This document shows positions 27,748-36,281 of a DNA stretch of 64,000 nt, in pieces. The stretch spans positions 930,001 to 994,000 of the forward strand of contig NZ_FUYY01000001.1 in NCBI RefSeq assembly GCF_900168045.1, written 5' to 3'. The notes under the pieces are model-generated. The model searched no databases and was not told the origin of the DNA. It was given only the letters and a program-made list of their open reading frames with translations. How positions within the stretch are numbered: the stretch's first letter is position 1; each line of letters begins with the position of its first letter. Source of the stretch: Salegentibacter holothuriorum. Its GTDB lineage: Bacteria > Bacteroidota > Bacteroidia > Flavobacteriales > Flavobacteriaceae. The position numbers and the translations under genes were made by a program.

Positions 27748-28920
27748 ATGAATAAAGCACTTATCGCCCTTGCTATTGGAGGCTTTGGAATTGGAATGAC
27801 CGAATTTGTAATTATGGGAATCCTACCAGATGTAGCTTCGGCTTTGAATATTAGCATTCCGCAAGCGGGACATTTTATTTCTGCCTATGCCTTAGGTGTG
27901 GTGATTGGCGCGCCTACCTTAACTGCTTTTGGCAGCAAGTGGCCGGCCCACAAAACCCTGCTCCTTCTTATGGTTTGGTTTACGGTCTTTAATTCACTCT
28001 CGGCTTTTGCGAATTCTTATGAGCTTTTATTGGTTTCCCGCTTTTTATCAGGCTTACCTCATGGAGCATTCTTTGGAATTGGTGCAGTGGTAGCAGGACA
28101 ATTAGCAAAACCCGGTAAAGCTGCCCAGGCAATTGCTACAATGTTTACGGGTTTAACCCTGGCGAATGTTATTGGCGTGCCATTAGGCACTTATTTAGGC
28201 CAAAATTTCAGTTGGAATCTTTCGTTTATGCTAGTTGGTGTGGTAGGGTTAATGGCTATTGCCAGTGTTAAATTTTGGATGCCAGAATTACCGAAATCTT
28301 CTTCCGAAGGAATAAGAAAAGACTTAAAGGTTTTAAAGCGTGGCGAACTATGGATGGTGATTTTACTTACTACAATTGGCACGGGAGGCTTTTTTGCCTG
28401 GTATAGTTATATTGCTCCCTTAATTACTAAAGTAGCCGGACATCCTGAAGGTATTGTAAGTTACGTAATGATTTTAGCGGGATTGGGAATGGTTATAGGA
28501 AATCTTATTGGTGCGAAACTCGCAGAACGATTTTCGCCCATTTACGCGGTGATTATGAGTATGATTTTAATGGTTATTGCATTAATCACTAATGCTTACG
28601 TAGCAGAAAACCAAATCGCAATTTTAATAATGACCTTTCTAATTGCAACGATCGCTTTTTGCCTTTCTACACCAATACAAATGGTTATGATCAACTCTGC
28701 CAAAGGTTCTGAAAGTTTGGGATCTTCTATGAACCAAAGTGCTTTTAATATGGGAAATGCTTCTGGAGCCTATTTTGCCGGTCTACCTATTGCTTTTGGT
28801 TATAGCTTTACCTCAGCTTCTTTAGTAGGTGCAGTTATGGCAGGTACCGGAGTTTTTATTGCTTTGGCCATTATTCTTATTAGAAAAAAAAGAGAAGTTG
28901 CGATAGCTGCAGCGAGCTAG
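27748..28920 (+). CDS. MFS transporter (DHA1/AraJ-like exporter)
   Basis: A 390-residue inner-membrane protein with about twelve hydrophobic segments in two bundles. The N-terminus GGFGIGMTEFVIMGILPDVA is characteristic of the AraJ/arabinose-efflux-like drug:H+ antiporter group. The motif A region between helices 2 and 3 reads GAPTLTAFGSKWPAHK and lacks the full GxLaDrxGRkxxl form. Substrate unknown. Confidence 0.88.
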   Translation: MNKALIALAIGGFGIGMTEFVIMGILPDVASALNISIPQAGHFISAYALGVVIGAPTLTAFGSKWPAHKTLLLLMVWFTVFNSLSAFANSYELLLVSRFLSGLPHGAFFGIGAVVAGQLAKPGKAAQAIATMFTGLTLANVIGVPLGTYLGQNFSWNLSFMLVGVVGLMAIASVKFWMPELPKSSSEGIRKDLKVLKRGELWMVILLTTIGTGGFFAWYSYIAPLITKVAGHPEGIVSYVMILAGLGMVIGNLIGAKLAERFSPIYAVIMSMILMVIALITNAYVAENQIAILIMTFLIATIAFCLSTPIQMVMINSAKGSESLGSSMNQSAFNMGNASGAYFAGLPIAFGYSFTSASLVGAVMAGTGVFIALAIILIRKKREVAIAAAS

Positions 28921-28930
28921 GAATTAAGTA

Positions 28931-29004
28931 AACTACCTCGGGGCAAGCCCACGAGGCATTCGTTGTAAACAAATTTCTAATTTCGAGGCAAGCCTCGGGG
29001 TATT
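28931..29004 (+). repeat. Family C element without the terminal palindrome
   Basis: CTCGGGGCAAGCCCACGAGG at 28938-28957, an AT-rich middle, then CGAGGCAAGCCTCGGGG at 28984-29000. Both ends are imperfect palindromes. It lies between the MFS gene and the lysA promoter. Confidence 0.65.
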
Positions 29005-29044
29005 ACACCCTTTGGCGATGCCAATAAAGTGTTTTTCTTTAATC

Positions 29045-29074
29045 TTAACAATTTCGGAGAATTCGTTATTTTTG
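29045..29074 (+). promoter_or_regulatory. Candidate promoter of lysA
   Basis: TTA at 29045-29047, 19 bp spacer, TATTTTTG at 29067-29074 (exact TAnnTTTG). Confidence 0.45.
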
Positions 29075-29136
29075 GAACTTGTGTTTGCGGAAGTTGAAAT
29101 TTCTCCTCTTTTTTGCCAACTAATTTTTTAGCTGTT

Positions 29137-30369
29137 ATGACCAATCAAGATTTACTTGCTGTTGCCCGGGAATTTGAAAGCCCTATATATGTATATGATG
29201 CCGAAAAGATTGCTTTTCAGTACAATCGTCTAAAAAATGCATTTTCAGGAATTAAAGATTTACGCATTCACTATGCGGTAAAAGCCCTTTCTAATATTTC
29301 TGTCCTAAAATTTCTAAACTCGCTGGGGAGCGGGATGGATACCGTTTCTATACAAGAGGTGAAACTTGCGCTGGAAGCCGGGGTTGCTCCAAAAAATATT
29401 ATTTATACCCCCAATGGAGTTTCCTTAGAGGAAATTGAGCAGGTAGTGAGGTTAGGGGTACAGATTAATATAGACAACCTTTCTATTTTAGAACAGTTTG
29501 GGGCAAAACATCCAGAGGTGCCGGTTTGTATTCGTATAAATCCGCATATTTTAGCGGGTGGAAATTCTAAAATTTCGGTAGGTCACGTAGATTCTAAGTT
29601 CGGGATCTCTATTCATCAAATGCCGCTATTGTTGCGTATTGTTGAAAATACCGGAATGACCATAAATGGAATCCATATGCACACCGGAAGCGATATCCTG
29701 GATATTGAAGTTTTTCTTCGTGCTTCTGAAATTCTTTTTGATTCGGCTAAAAACTTTAAAAATCTTGAATTCCTTGATTTTGGTAGCGGATTTAAAGTGC
29801 CTTATCGCGAAAATGATATTGAAACAGATATAGAGGAACTGGGAGAAAAGTTAACCGAGCGTTTTGAAAATTTCTGTAAAGAATACGGTCGCGAACTTAC
29901 CCTTGTATTTGAACCAGGAAAATTTTTGGTGAGCGAAGCAGGTAAATTCCTTGCTAAAGTAAACGTGATAAAACAAACCACTTCTACCGTTTTTGCAGGG
30001 GTAGATTCAGGTTTTAATCATTTAATTCGGCCAATGTTTTACGGTTCACATCACGATATAAAAAATATTTCTAATCCCGAAGGGAAATTCAGGTTCTACT
30101 CTGTTGTAGGCTATATTTGTGAAACCGATACTTTTGCAAACAATCGTAGGATTGCCGAAATTACCGAAGGCGATATTTTGGCGTTTAGCAATGCCGGTGC
30201 TTATTCTTTTTCTATGGCCAGTAATTTTAATTCCCGCTACCGTCCCGCTGAAATTTTATGGTATAACAATAAAGCACATTTAATTAGAGAGCGCGAAACC
30301 TTTGAAGATTTGCTAAGACATCAAAAAATTGTAGATTTAGAGGTGCCAGCCAAAAAAGCTGCAAAATAA
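29137..30369 (+). CDS. lysA: Diaminopimelate decarboxylase
   Basis: About 410 residues from ATG 29137; a TTG at 29113 would add eight with no family resemblance. It converts meso-diaminopimelate to lysine. The Schiff-base Lys is in HYAVKALSN (about residue 49), the phosphate-binding and active-site motifs are HMHTGSDI, DFGSGFKV and FEPGKFLVSEAG, and the partner-subunit region is CETDTF with the catalytic Cys. A short C-terminal KKAAK tail is present. Confidence 0.95.
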   Translation: MTNQDLLAVAREFESPIYVYDAEKIAFQYNRLKNAFSGIKDLRIHYAVKALSNISVLKFLNSLGSGMDTVSIQEVKLALEAGVAPKNIIYTPNGVSLEEIEQVVRLGVQINIDNLSILEQFGAKHPEVPVCIRINPHILAGGNSKISVGHVDSKFGISIHQMPLLLRIVENTGMTINGIHMHTGSDILDIEVFLRASEILFDSAKNFKNLEFLDFGSGFKVPYRENDIETDIEELGEKLTERFENFCKEYGRELTLVFEPGKFLVSEAGKFLAKVNVIKQTTSTVFAGVDSGFNHLIRPMFYGSHHDIKNISNPEGKFRFYSVVGYICETDTFANNRRIAEITEGDILAFSNAGAYSFSMASNFNSRYRPAEILWYNNKAHLIRERETFEDLLRHQKIVDLEVPAKKAAK

Positions 30370-30375
30370 CTCCTT

Positions 30376-30753
30376 ATGGAAACGGTTTTTAAAAACAAGT
30401 GGTTTTACCGACTGCTTATTGTTTATATTTTTCTATTACTAATCTGGAACACCTATATGGTGGTTATCGGCAACTTCCTGGGATTAATTGCAGTAGTTAT
30501 AGAATTAGCCCTGTTATATTTACTATTTAATAAGCACAGACTGGCAAAAACGGCAATTCACTTTTGGGCGATTATCATGATGATTGGCCCCGGACTTTCC
30601 ATACTTGGAAAACTTATAAAAGTGGCAACTGGAGACGATCTAAATTTTATGGTAGACAGCCTGGTGCAAAATTTACTGTTGTTCACCTTTGGTTTGATCA
30701 TCTACTATTTTAATAAGAAAACTGTTTTTATTGCAGAAAGAAGTCAGTTTTAG
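30376..30753 (+). CDS. Small integral membrane protein of unknown function
   Basis: A 125-residue protein with about four hydrophobic segments (FYRLLIVYIFLLLIWNTYMV, FLGLIAVVIELALLYLLF, AIHFWAIIMMIGPGLSILG, LLLFTFGLIIYYF). No recognised motif. It starts 6 bp after lysA and is probably co-transcribed. Confidence 0.7.
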   Translation: METVFKNKWFYRLLIVYIFLLLIWNTYMVVIGNFLGLIAVVIELALLYLLFNKHRLAKTAIHFWAIIMMIGPGLSILGKLIKVATGDDLNFMVDSLVQNLLLFTFGLIIYYFNKKTVFIAERSQF

Positions 30754-30852
30754 ATTCCTGGTAGTTTTTACGGGTGGTTAAAAGCATTTTTCCAGGAGAT
30801 TGTAAAATTTTCTTCGGAAATTAAAGCAGTATCTATTCAAATTTAAACTGAA

Positions 30853-31401
30853 ATGCCCTTATATTTTCTCGCAATAATTCCTCCGGAAGAAATAGGTAAG
30901 CGAATAAAATCGCTGAAACTGGAGATTGCCGAAAAATACGAGGCCAAACACGCTTTGAAACTTCCGGCGCATATTACACTGCAAATTCCATTTAAAATTT
31001 CAGAAACCGAAGAAGGAAAACTAATCGATAGTTTAAAGAGTTTTGCTGAAAATCAAAAAAGCTTCCAGCTTAATTTAGAAGATTTTGGAAGATTCGGTCA
31101 GAAAGTGATCTTTATAAATATTGAAGATCACAAAGAACTAATTAGCCTGCACGCCGATTTACAAATAATACTTCATAAAAATTTCATCTTAAAAAAGCAC
31201 GAGACTTTTTCTAAGATCCATCCACATATCACGCTGGCTTCTCGAGATCTTCATCATAAACAATTCCCTAAAGCCTGGGCAGATTTTAAATCGCGTACCT
31301 TTGCTGCTTCTTTTACGGTAGAAAGCTTCAGTCTCCTAAAGCACGATGGTAAAGTTTGGCATCATTGTACAAATTTTGACTTTAATAAATTATCACCATA
31401 A
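30853..31401 (+). CDS. 2'-5' RNA ligase/cyclic phosphodiesterase (LigT-like, 2H superfamily)
   Basis: A 182-residue protein with the two H-x-T motifs that define the 2H phosphoesterases: PAHITLQIPF near residue 38 and HPHITLASR near 126. Such enzymes open 2',3'-cyclic phosphates or join tRNA halves in vitro. The physiological role in this organism is unknown. Confidence 0.85.
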   Translation: MPLYFLAIIPPEEIGKRIKSLKLEIAEKYEAKHALKLPAHITLQIPFKISETEEGKLIDSLKSFAENQKSFQLNLEDFGRFGQKVIFINIEDHKELISLHADLQIILHKNFILKKHETFSKIHPHITLASRDLHHKQFPKAWADFKSRTFAASFTVESFSLLKHDGKVWHHCTNFDFNKLSP

Positions 31402-31632
31402 GCTTAATTTATCGTTTTAAAAACTTGATTGTTTTTTAACCAAATCACCAACAAAAACCGCGTTTTTAAGATTAAATTTGGATAAAACATATAAAATTCC
31501 TTATATTTACTGTTGTTTTTGTTAAAATTAGTTATTAAAAACTGATTTTAACAGAGATTGATGTTTCCAAAATCAAACCGATTTTCGCTACGGAAGCCTT
31601 TATCATTTTTTTGTGTAACCTAAAATTTAAAT

Positions 31633-31737
31633 ATGAAAGATCGAATTAATATCTTAAAATTAGTTGGAATTATTTTTACCGCGCTTATGCTTGTTATCTT
31701 CTTAGATTTCGCTTTAAAAGCTATTGTATTAGGTTAG
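31633..31737 (+). CDS. Putative 34-residue membrane peptide
   Basis: ATG frame encoding a peptide with a short charged N-terminus (MKDRINILKL) and a single hydrophobic helix (VGIIFTALMLVIFLDFALKA), ending at TAG 31735-31737. It stands 24 bp before another small hydrophobic reading frame. The single-helix layout with positive N-terminus is plausible for a real small membrane protein, but no family is recognised. Confidence 0.45.
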   Translation: MKDRINILKLVGIIFTALMLVIFLDFALKAIVLG

Positions 31738-31761
31738 TTTCACCCTTTATCTTTTTTAACC

Positions 31762-31941
31762 GTGAATAAAGCGAGATTATTTGGTCTTTTTCTTATTACC
31801 GCCGGACTCATTTGGAGCTCTAATTATGAAGCTCTTAATTTAAATTTATTTGCCGGCATGTTAGTTGGTGCAGGATTTCCATTTCTACTCACTGGAAAAT
31901 TTCGCTTTTGGAAATGGGAATTTCCGGAGGCCAAACAATAA
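31762..31941 (+). CDS. Putative 59-residue membrane protein
   Basis: GTG-initiated frame with two hydrophobic segments (ARLFGLFLITAGLIWS and LFAGMLVGAGFPFLLTG) and an aromatic, charged tail (KFRFWKWEFPEAKQ). The positive-inside pattern is consistent with a two-helix hairpin. It is below common gene-calling length limits. Function unknown. Confidence 0.5.
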   Translation: MNKARLFGLFLITAGLIWSSNYEALNLNLFAGMLVGAGFPFLLTGKFRFWKWEFPEAKQ

Positions 31942-32004
31942 TAATTTATTTGAATAGAAGAACCTGTAAATCTTCCAGTGATCTCCTAAAGGTTAAGTAT
32001 TTAA

Positions 32005-32023
32005 TTACTCAATTATCGAGTAA
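32005..32023. repeat. Family C terminal palindrome variant
   Basis: TTACTC and GAGTAA arms around AATTATC, preceded by AAGTATTTAA as in other Family C ends. It lies 48 bp upstream of the TlpA-like gene. Confidence 0.5.
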
Positions 32024-32071
32024 ACTTATAATCGCTAACTTGGAGATATTCATCTTAAAATCGGTTGGTTT

Positions 32072-33076
32072 ATGCGGTCAATTTTTATCCTTTTCAATTT
32101 TCTATTTATGCTCACCTCGCTTCAGGCGCAAGAATATACCTTTTCATTAACAGGGAAAACTAAGGATATAAAAGATGGTAGCTGGTTGTATTTTCGCGAC
32201 ATGGTTAATGGTGGAACCTTAGATTCCGCCGAAGTAATAAACAACAGCTTTAAATTTGAAACCAAACTTCCTGAAGCCAGACTTTGGGTGATGCTTCACA
32301 CTAAAGATCGTTCTAAATTCAAAGATTTATGGCTGCAGGACAAACCTATGCTTTTTGATGCAAGCAATACAAATTTCAAGGATGCAGAAGTTACCGGCTC
32401 TGTTTCCCAGCAATTAATTGAGGAAGAAAAAGCTATTTACAAGGATTTTGATAAAGTTAGTGACGCTGAACTTAGAAAACGCCAGGAAACTTTCATTGAA
32501 AATAATCCTAACGCCTTAATAAGTCTTCGTATGCTTTATGAAGTTTCCGGAAAGTGGGGGCAGGAAACTACCAGACAATATTTCGAAATATTCCCTGAGG
32601 AAATTAAACAGGGTTCCCTTGGGCAGCGAATTCTAGACTATTTAAATAACGATAATATTCCACAAATTGGAGAAAAGTACACCAATTTTAAACTACCCAC
32701 ACCAAATGGAGAAATACTTAATTTTTCTGAATTAACCGGGAAAGTAACGCTTTTACAATTTTGGGCATCTACCTGTAATCCCAGCAAAATGCAAAACCAG
32801 GAACTAAAAAAATTATACCGAAAATATAAGTCTGAGGGTCTTGAAATAGTAGCTATTTCCCGTGATAGAGAAAAGCAAGAATGGATTAAGGCCATTGAAA
32901 AAGATAATTTAAAGTGGCCACAACTTAGCAGTCTACAGGGCTGGGAAGGCCCTATTTTTACTAATTACGGGATAAAAAAAACTCCTTCTAATTATCTTAT
33001 AAATTCTGAAGGCCAGGTCGTAGCACGTAATCTTAGCGGAGATGAATTGGAGAAAAAAATTCAGGAATTACTATAG
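32072..33076 (+). CDS. TlpA-like thioredoxin-fold protein with N-terminal DUF4369-like domain
   Basis: A 334-residue exported protein: signal peptide ending SLQAQ, an N-terminal beta domain resembling DUF4369 (about 22-115), a helical linker and a C-terminal thioredoxin fold (about 198-334). The active site reads WASTCNPSK: Cys235 is present but the second Cys of CxxC is Ser238, and there is no other Cys in the mature protein. This rules out normal intramolecular dithiol chemistry. A cis-Pro-like KTPSNYLI segment is retained. Possible roles are a monothiol reductase or a binding protein; it could also be a peroxiredoxin-like relic. Confidence 0.85.
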   Translation: MRSIFILFNFLFMLTSLQAQEYTFSLTGKTKDIKDGSWLYFRDMVNGGTLDSAEVINNSFKFETKLPEARLWVMLHTKDRSKFKDLWLQDKPMLFDASNTNFKDAEVTGSVSQQLIEEEKAIYKDFDKVSDAELRKRQETFIENNPNALISLRMLYEVSGKWGQETTRQYFEIFPEEIKQGSLGQRILDYLNNDNIPQIGEKYTNFKLPTPNGEILNFSELTGKVTLLQFWASTCNPSKMQNQELKKLYRKYKSEGLEIVAISRDREKQEWIKAIEKDNLKWPQLSSLQGWEGPIFTNYGIKKTPSNYLINSEGQVVARNLSGDELEKKIQELL

Positions 33077-33114
33077 CAATAAGGTTTTTATTTATTTTAG
33101 ATTAAAAATTAAGT

Positions 33115-33513
33115 GTGATCATTTACTTCAAAAAGAAACGACTAAATTCCCGACTATTTAATGGTATAGCTTCTATAATAATGGGCCTTCTATCAATATT
33201 ATCTGATTTTCAGTTTTTCTTTGTGTATGCCTGGCTTATTCTTGGCATTTTACAAATTGGCACCTGGTATTATCAAAATAAATTTCAGTATTTACAAATA
33301 GAAAATAACGTTCTTACTAAAAATTCGCTTTTCCCAAAAAGTATTGAGCTATCCAAAATTACAGCGCTACGAAAATACAGGAACAGCTTTCGTATAGAAT
33401 CTAAAAAGCAAAACATTAAAATTTACAAAGACGTCATCTCTACCGATTCCCTTTATCAGCTCACCGATCTACTTAACGAAATTCAAGTAAATAATTCCGA
33501 AGCAAGCTCTTGA
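33115..33513 (+). CDS. Small membrane protein with PH-like tail, unknown function
   Basis: A 132-residue protein starting at GTG. Two hydrophobic segments (NGIASIIMGLLSILSDF, FFFVYAWLILGILQIG) are followed by a beta-rich cytoplasmic domain (ENNVLTKNSLFPKSIELSKI) resembling bacterial PH-like domains. Its last codons and stop lie in the 5' part of a Family C repeat, so the C-terminus (SEASS) is repeat-derived. Confidence 0.65.
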   Translation: MIIYFKKKRLNSRLFNGIASIIMGLLSILSDFQFFFVYAWLILGILQIGTWYYQNKFQYLQIENNVLTKNSLFPKSIELSKITALRKYRNSFRIESKKQNIKIYKDVISTDSLYQLTDLLNEIQVNNSEASS

Positions 33514-33588
33514 AATATTATTATTAGAAAATATAATTTGATCTTAAGGCAACCCCACGAACATTTGATTTCGATTATCGAGCAAAAC
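33497..33588 (+). repeat. Family C element overlapping a stop codon
   Basis: CCGAAGCAAGCTCTTGAA at the start matches the CTTCGGAGCAAGCTCACGAA end seen (reverse) at 54032-54055, the AT-rich centre AGAAAATATAATTTGAT matches AAAATATAATCTGAT there, and it ends with TCGATTATCGA. It overlaps the last 17 bp of the preceding gene. Confidence 0.65.
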
Positions 33589-33665
33589 CTCAACAGGTAT
33601 AATCCTTTTTTTCATCAGAATAATTCATAAATCTGTATTTTTAAACCTATCTAAAATCACAGAAA

Positions 33666-34943
33666 ATGAAAAAGCTGCTTTGGTTAGTTTTTATACTCCT
33701 TATCGGTTTTATAGGACTGGTATATTTTTCAGTTTCCAGCACAGATAAAGAATTTGAAACGGTCACTATTCAGGAATTTGATGACTTGGAAAGCATAGAT
33801 TTCCGAAGACACGATTCAGTAGAGTTAGCCGCCAGTAGCCTATACAAAGCGAATAAACTTAAGGATATAATGCAGGGAGAGAATTATCGCGAAGCCTGGA
33901 CTACCCCGGTAAAAGTTCCGGTGCTTTTTCTGGATAGCCTGTATGGAGGAATGGAGATTGTAAAAGAAGGTGGCGGCACACAAACCCACTCGCTTCGCTT
34001 AAAAGATAAAAATGGGTTTTTATATTCCCTGCGTAGTGTAAACAAAAACCCCTCCACCCACGTTCCCGAATTCGCTCGAAGCCTGGGGCTTGAAAATATA
34101 GTAATAGACGCCATTTCGGCTTCACACCCTTATGGCGCAATTCTAGCAGCTTCTCTTTCTGAAAAAGCAGGGGTTTTGCATACACATCCTAAAGTAGTTT
34201 TTGTACCGAATCAGGAGTTTCTAGGAAAGCAATACAATGAAAAATATGGAAACCGTTTATTTCTGCTAGAGTATGAAACCGAAGGCGAAGAGAACTGGAC
34301 AAACTATAAAAATGTATATAAAATTTTAGACACCAAAAACCTGCAAGAATTAAAAGAAGAAAATCCTGGACAGGTTTCCATAGATAAAAATGCATTTGTA
34401 AGAGCGCGCTTATTCGATATGCTCATTGGCGATTGGGACAGGCACGCCAAACAATGGGGTTGGGTAGTTCAAAAGGAAGGTGATACTTTTACCGCCATTC
34501 CCGTAGCTGGAGATCGCGATAATGCCTTTTTTAATTTGGGCGGTGTAATTCCCCGGATAATTTCAAATAAAAATATTGAGCCAAAAGTAAGACCTTTTGA
34601 AAAAGAGATCAATTATATGCCCGGATTGGTCTATCCTAATGATGTTTATTTCCTTACCAATACTCCGGTTGAAATCTTTACTGCGGAAGCAAAAAAGCTA
34701 CAGAATGTATTGACTGATGATGCCATTGCCGATGCTTTTAAAGTTTGGCCTAAAAATATTACAGAACATAACAGAAAAGAGATCACTGAAAAAATAAAAT
34801 CCCGACGGGATAATTTAGTGAAGTATGCAGAGGAGTTTCATCGTATTATTAGCGAAAAAGATTTACTCAACAAACCTCTTAAAGGCTCTGAAGACATTAA
34901 AATAAGCCCGGAATTAACGAAATGCTTTGAGTGTACCAATTAG
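33666..34943 (+). CDS. Membrane-anchored protein with Fam20/CotH-like kinase motifs
   Basis: A 425-residue protein with an N-terminal hydrophobic anchor (residues 4-24) and a large extracytoplasmic domain. Motifs resemble atypical secretory-pathway kinases: a glycine-rich EGGGTQTHSLRL near 101-112, a basic LRSVNK near 122-127, LIGDWDRH at 253-260 and PVAGDRDNAFF at 279-289. The eukaryotic kinase Fam20C has LIGNMDRH followed by a metal-binding DNG motif in the same order and similar spacing. This suggests a phosphotransferase-like fold, but catalysis is inference. Similar domains are fused to large surface proteins in Bacteroidota; here it stands alone. There is no Cys-rich region or sorting signal. 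No operon partner. Confidence 0.6.
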   Translation: MKKLLWLVFILLIGFIGLVYFSVSSTDKEFETVTIQEFDDLESIDFRRHDSVELAASSLYKANKLKDIMQGENYREAWTTPVKVPVLFLDSLYGGMEIVKEGGGTQTHSLRLKDKNGFLYSLRSVNKNPSTHVPEFARSLGLENIVIDAISASHPYGAILAASLSEKAGVLHTHPKVVFVPNQEFLGKQYNEKYGNRLFLLEYETEGEENWTNYKNVYKILDTKNLQELKEENPGQVSIDKNAFVRARLFDMLIGDWDRHAKQWGWVVQKEGDTFTAIPVAGDRDNAFFNLGGVIPRIISNKNIEPKVRPFEKEINYMPGLVYPNDVYFLTNTPVEIFTAEAKKLQNVLTDDAIADAFKVWPKNITEHNRKEITEKIKSRRDNLVKYAEEFHRIISEKDLLNKPLKGSEDIKISPELTKCFECTN

Positions 34944-34947
34944 CAAC

Positions 34948-36246
34948 GTCATTGGAGAAGGCGATTACCGGTTCTCGGTTGTGAGTTATCGGTTATGGGT
35001 TTTTGGAGTTTTGTGTTTTTAGTTTGGGGTTAAGGATTTATTGTTTCTGGTTGCGGGTTTTAAAAAATTTCCTGATTTCTAACTCTTCACCCTTCACTAT
35101 TAACTTTTCACTATTTTCCACAAAAGATTGCCGCGCTCATTGCATTCGCTCGCAATGACGAAAAGCAACAACGTCATTGAGGAGGCCAGTGCCGACGTGG
35201 CAATCTGTTCTTGATTAGTTCAGCCGTCAGTTCGAGTGGCGATATTTGATTGGAAACGAAAATAGCGAAGTATCGAGAACCTTTTGAAGTTGGAACTTCA
35301 AAGCACTTCTCGATACATCCCGACTCTCGTCGGAACGCTCGAAGTGACGCAGCGTATTTACTTTTCACTCTTCACCACAAAAGATTGCCGCGCTCGTTCC
35401 TCGCTCGCAATGACGGAAAGAAGAGCAATGTCATTGCGAGGCGGCGATAGCCAACGTGGCAATCTGTTCTTGATTAGTTCAGCCGTCAGTTCGAGTGGTG
35501 ATATTTGAGTGGAAACGAAAATAGCGACGTATCGAGAACCTTTTGAAGTTGGAACTTCAAAGCACTTCTCGATACATCCCGACTATCGTCGGGACACTCG
35601 AAGTGACGGAACGTATTCACTCTTTACTCTTCACTATTCTCCACAAAAGATTGCCACGCTCATTGCATTCGCTCGCAATGACGAAAAGCAACAACGTCAT
35701 TGAGGAGGCGATAGCCGACGTGGCAATCTGTGCTTTTATAATTCCAGGTTTGTTGCTAATGGAAGCCGTCAGTTCGAGTGGCGATATTTGAGTGAAAACA
35801 AAAATAGCGACGTATCGAGAACCTTTTGAAGTTGGAACTTCAAAGCACTTCTCGATACATCCCGCCTCTCGTCGGGACACTCGAAGTGACGGAACGTATT
35901 TACTCTTTACTCTTCACTTTTCACCACAAAAGATTGCCACGCTCATTGCATTCCCTCGCAATGACGAAAAGCAACAACGTCATTGAGGAGGCCAGTGGCG
36001 ACGTGGCAATCTGTTCTTGATTAGTTCAGCCGTCAGATCGAGTGGTGATATTTGAGTGAAAACGAAAATAGCGAAGTATCGAGAACCTTTTGAAGTTGGA
36101 ACTTCAAAGCACTTCTCGATACATCCCGACTCTCGTCGGAACACTCGAAGTGACGGAACGTATTCACTCTTTATTCTTCACCCTTCACTATTCACCATTT
36201 TTTACAAAAGATTGCCACGCTCGTTTCTCGCTCGCGATGACGGTAA
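34948..36246. repeat. Family B tandem array, about five units
   Basis: Units begin at about 34948 (degenerate inside), 35172, 35430, 35695 and 35978, with lengths of 224-283 bp. Each opens CGTCATTGAGGAGGC...GTGGCAATCTG and closes AAGATTGCCACGCTC...CTCGCAATGACG, an outer inverted repeat. Inside is GTCAGTTCGAGTGG...TATCGAGAACC and, inverted, CTTCTCGATA...CACTCGAAGTGACGG, with AAGTT-GG-AACTT at the centre. The array fills the gap between the kinase-like gene and the exported protein. The repeated open frames inside are translations of the repeat, not genes. Confidence 0.85.
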
Positions 36247-36268
36247 TGCCTAACCTCTATTATCAAAT

Positions 36269-36281
36269 CTCACTTAGTGAG
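36269..36281. repeat. Family C terminal palindrome, CTCAC-TTA-GTGAG
   Basis: A 5-bp perfect stem preceded by AAAT, abutting the stop codon of the - strand gene at 36282. It is another compensated variant of CTCGA-TTA-TCGAG. Confidence 0.5.

Noticed and set aside
34948-36246. CRISPR array
   Set aside because: Units are 224-283 bp with internal inverted repeats and no short unique spacers; no cas genes nearby.
35250-36253. Series of related 64-94 codon frames with EPFEVGTSKHFSIHP
   Set aside because: They are translations of the Family B repeat in several frames, in step with repeat copies, without start context or conserved length.
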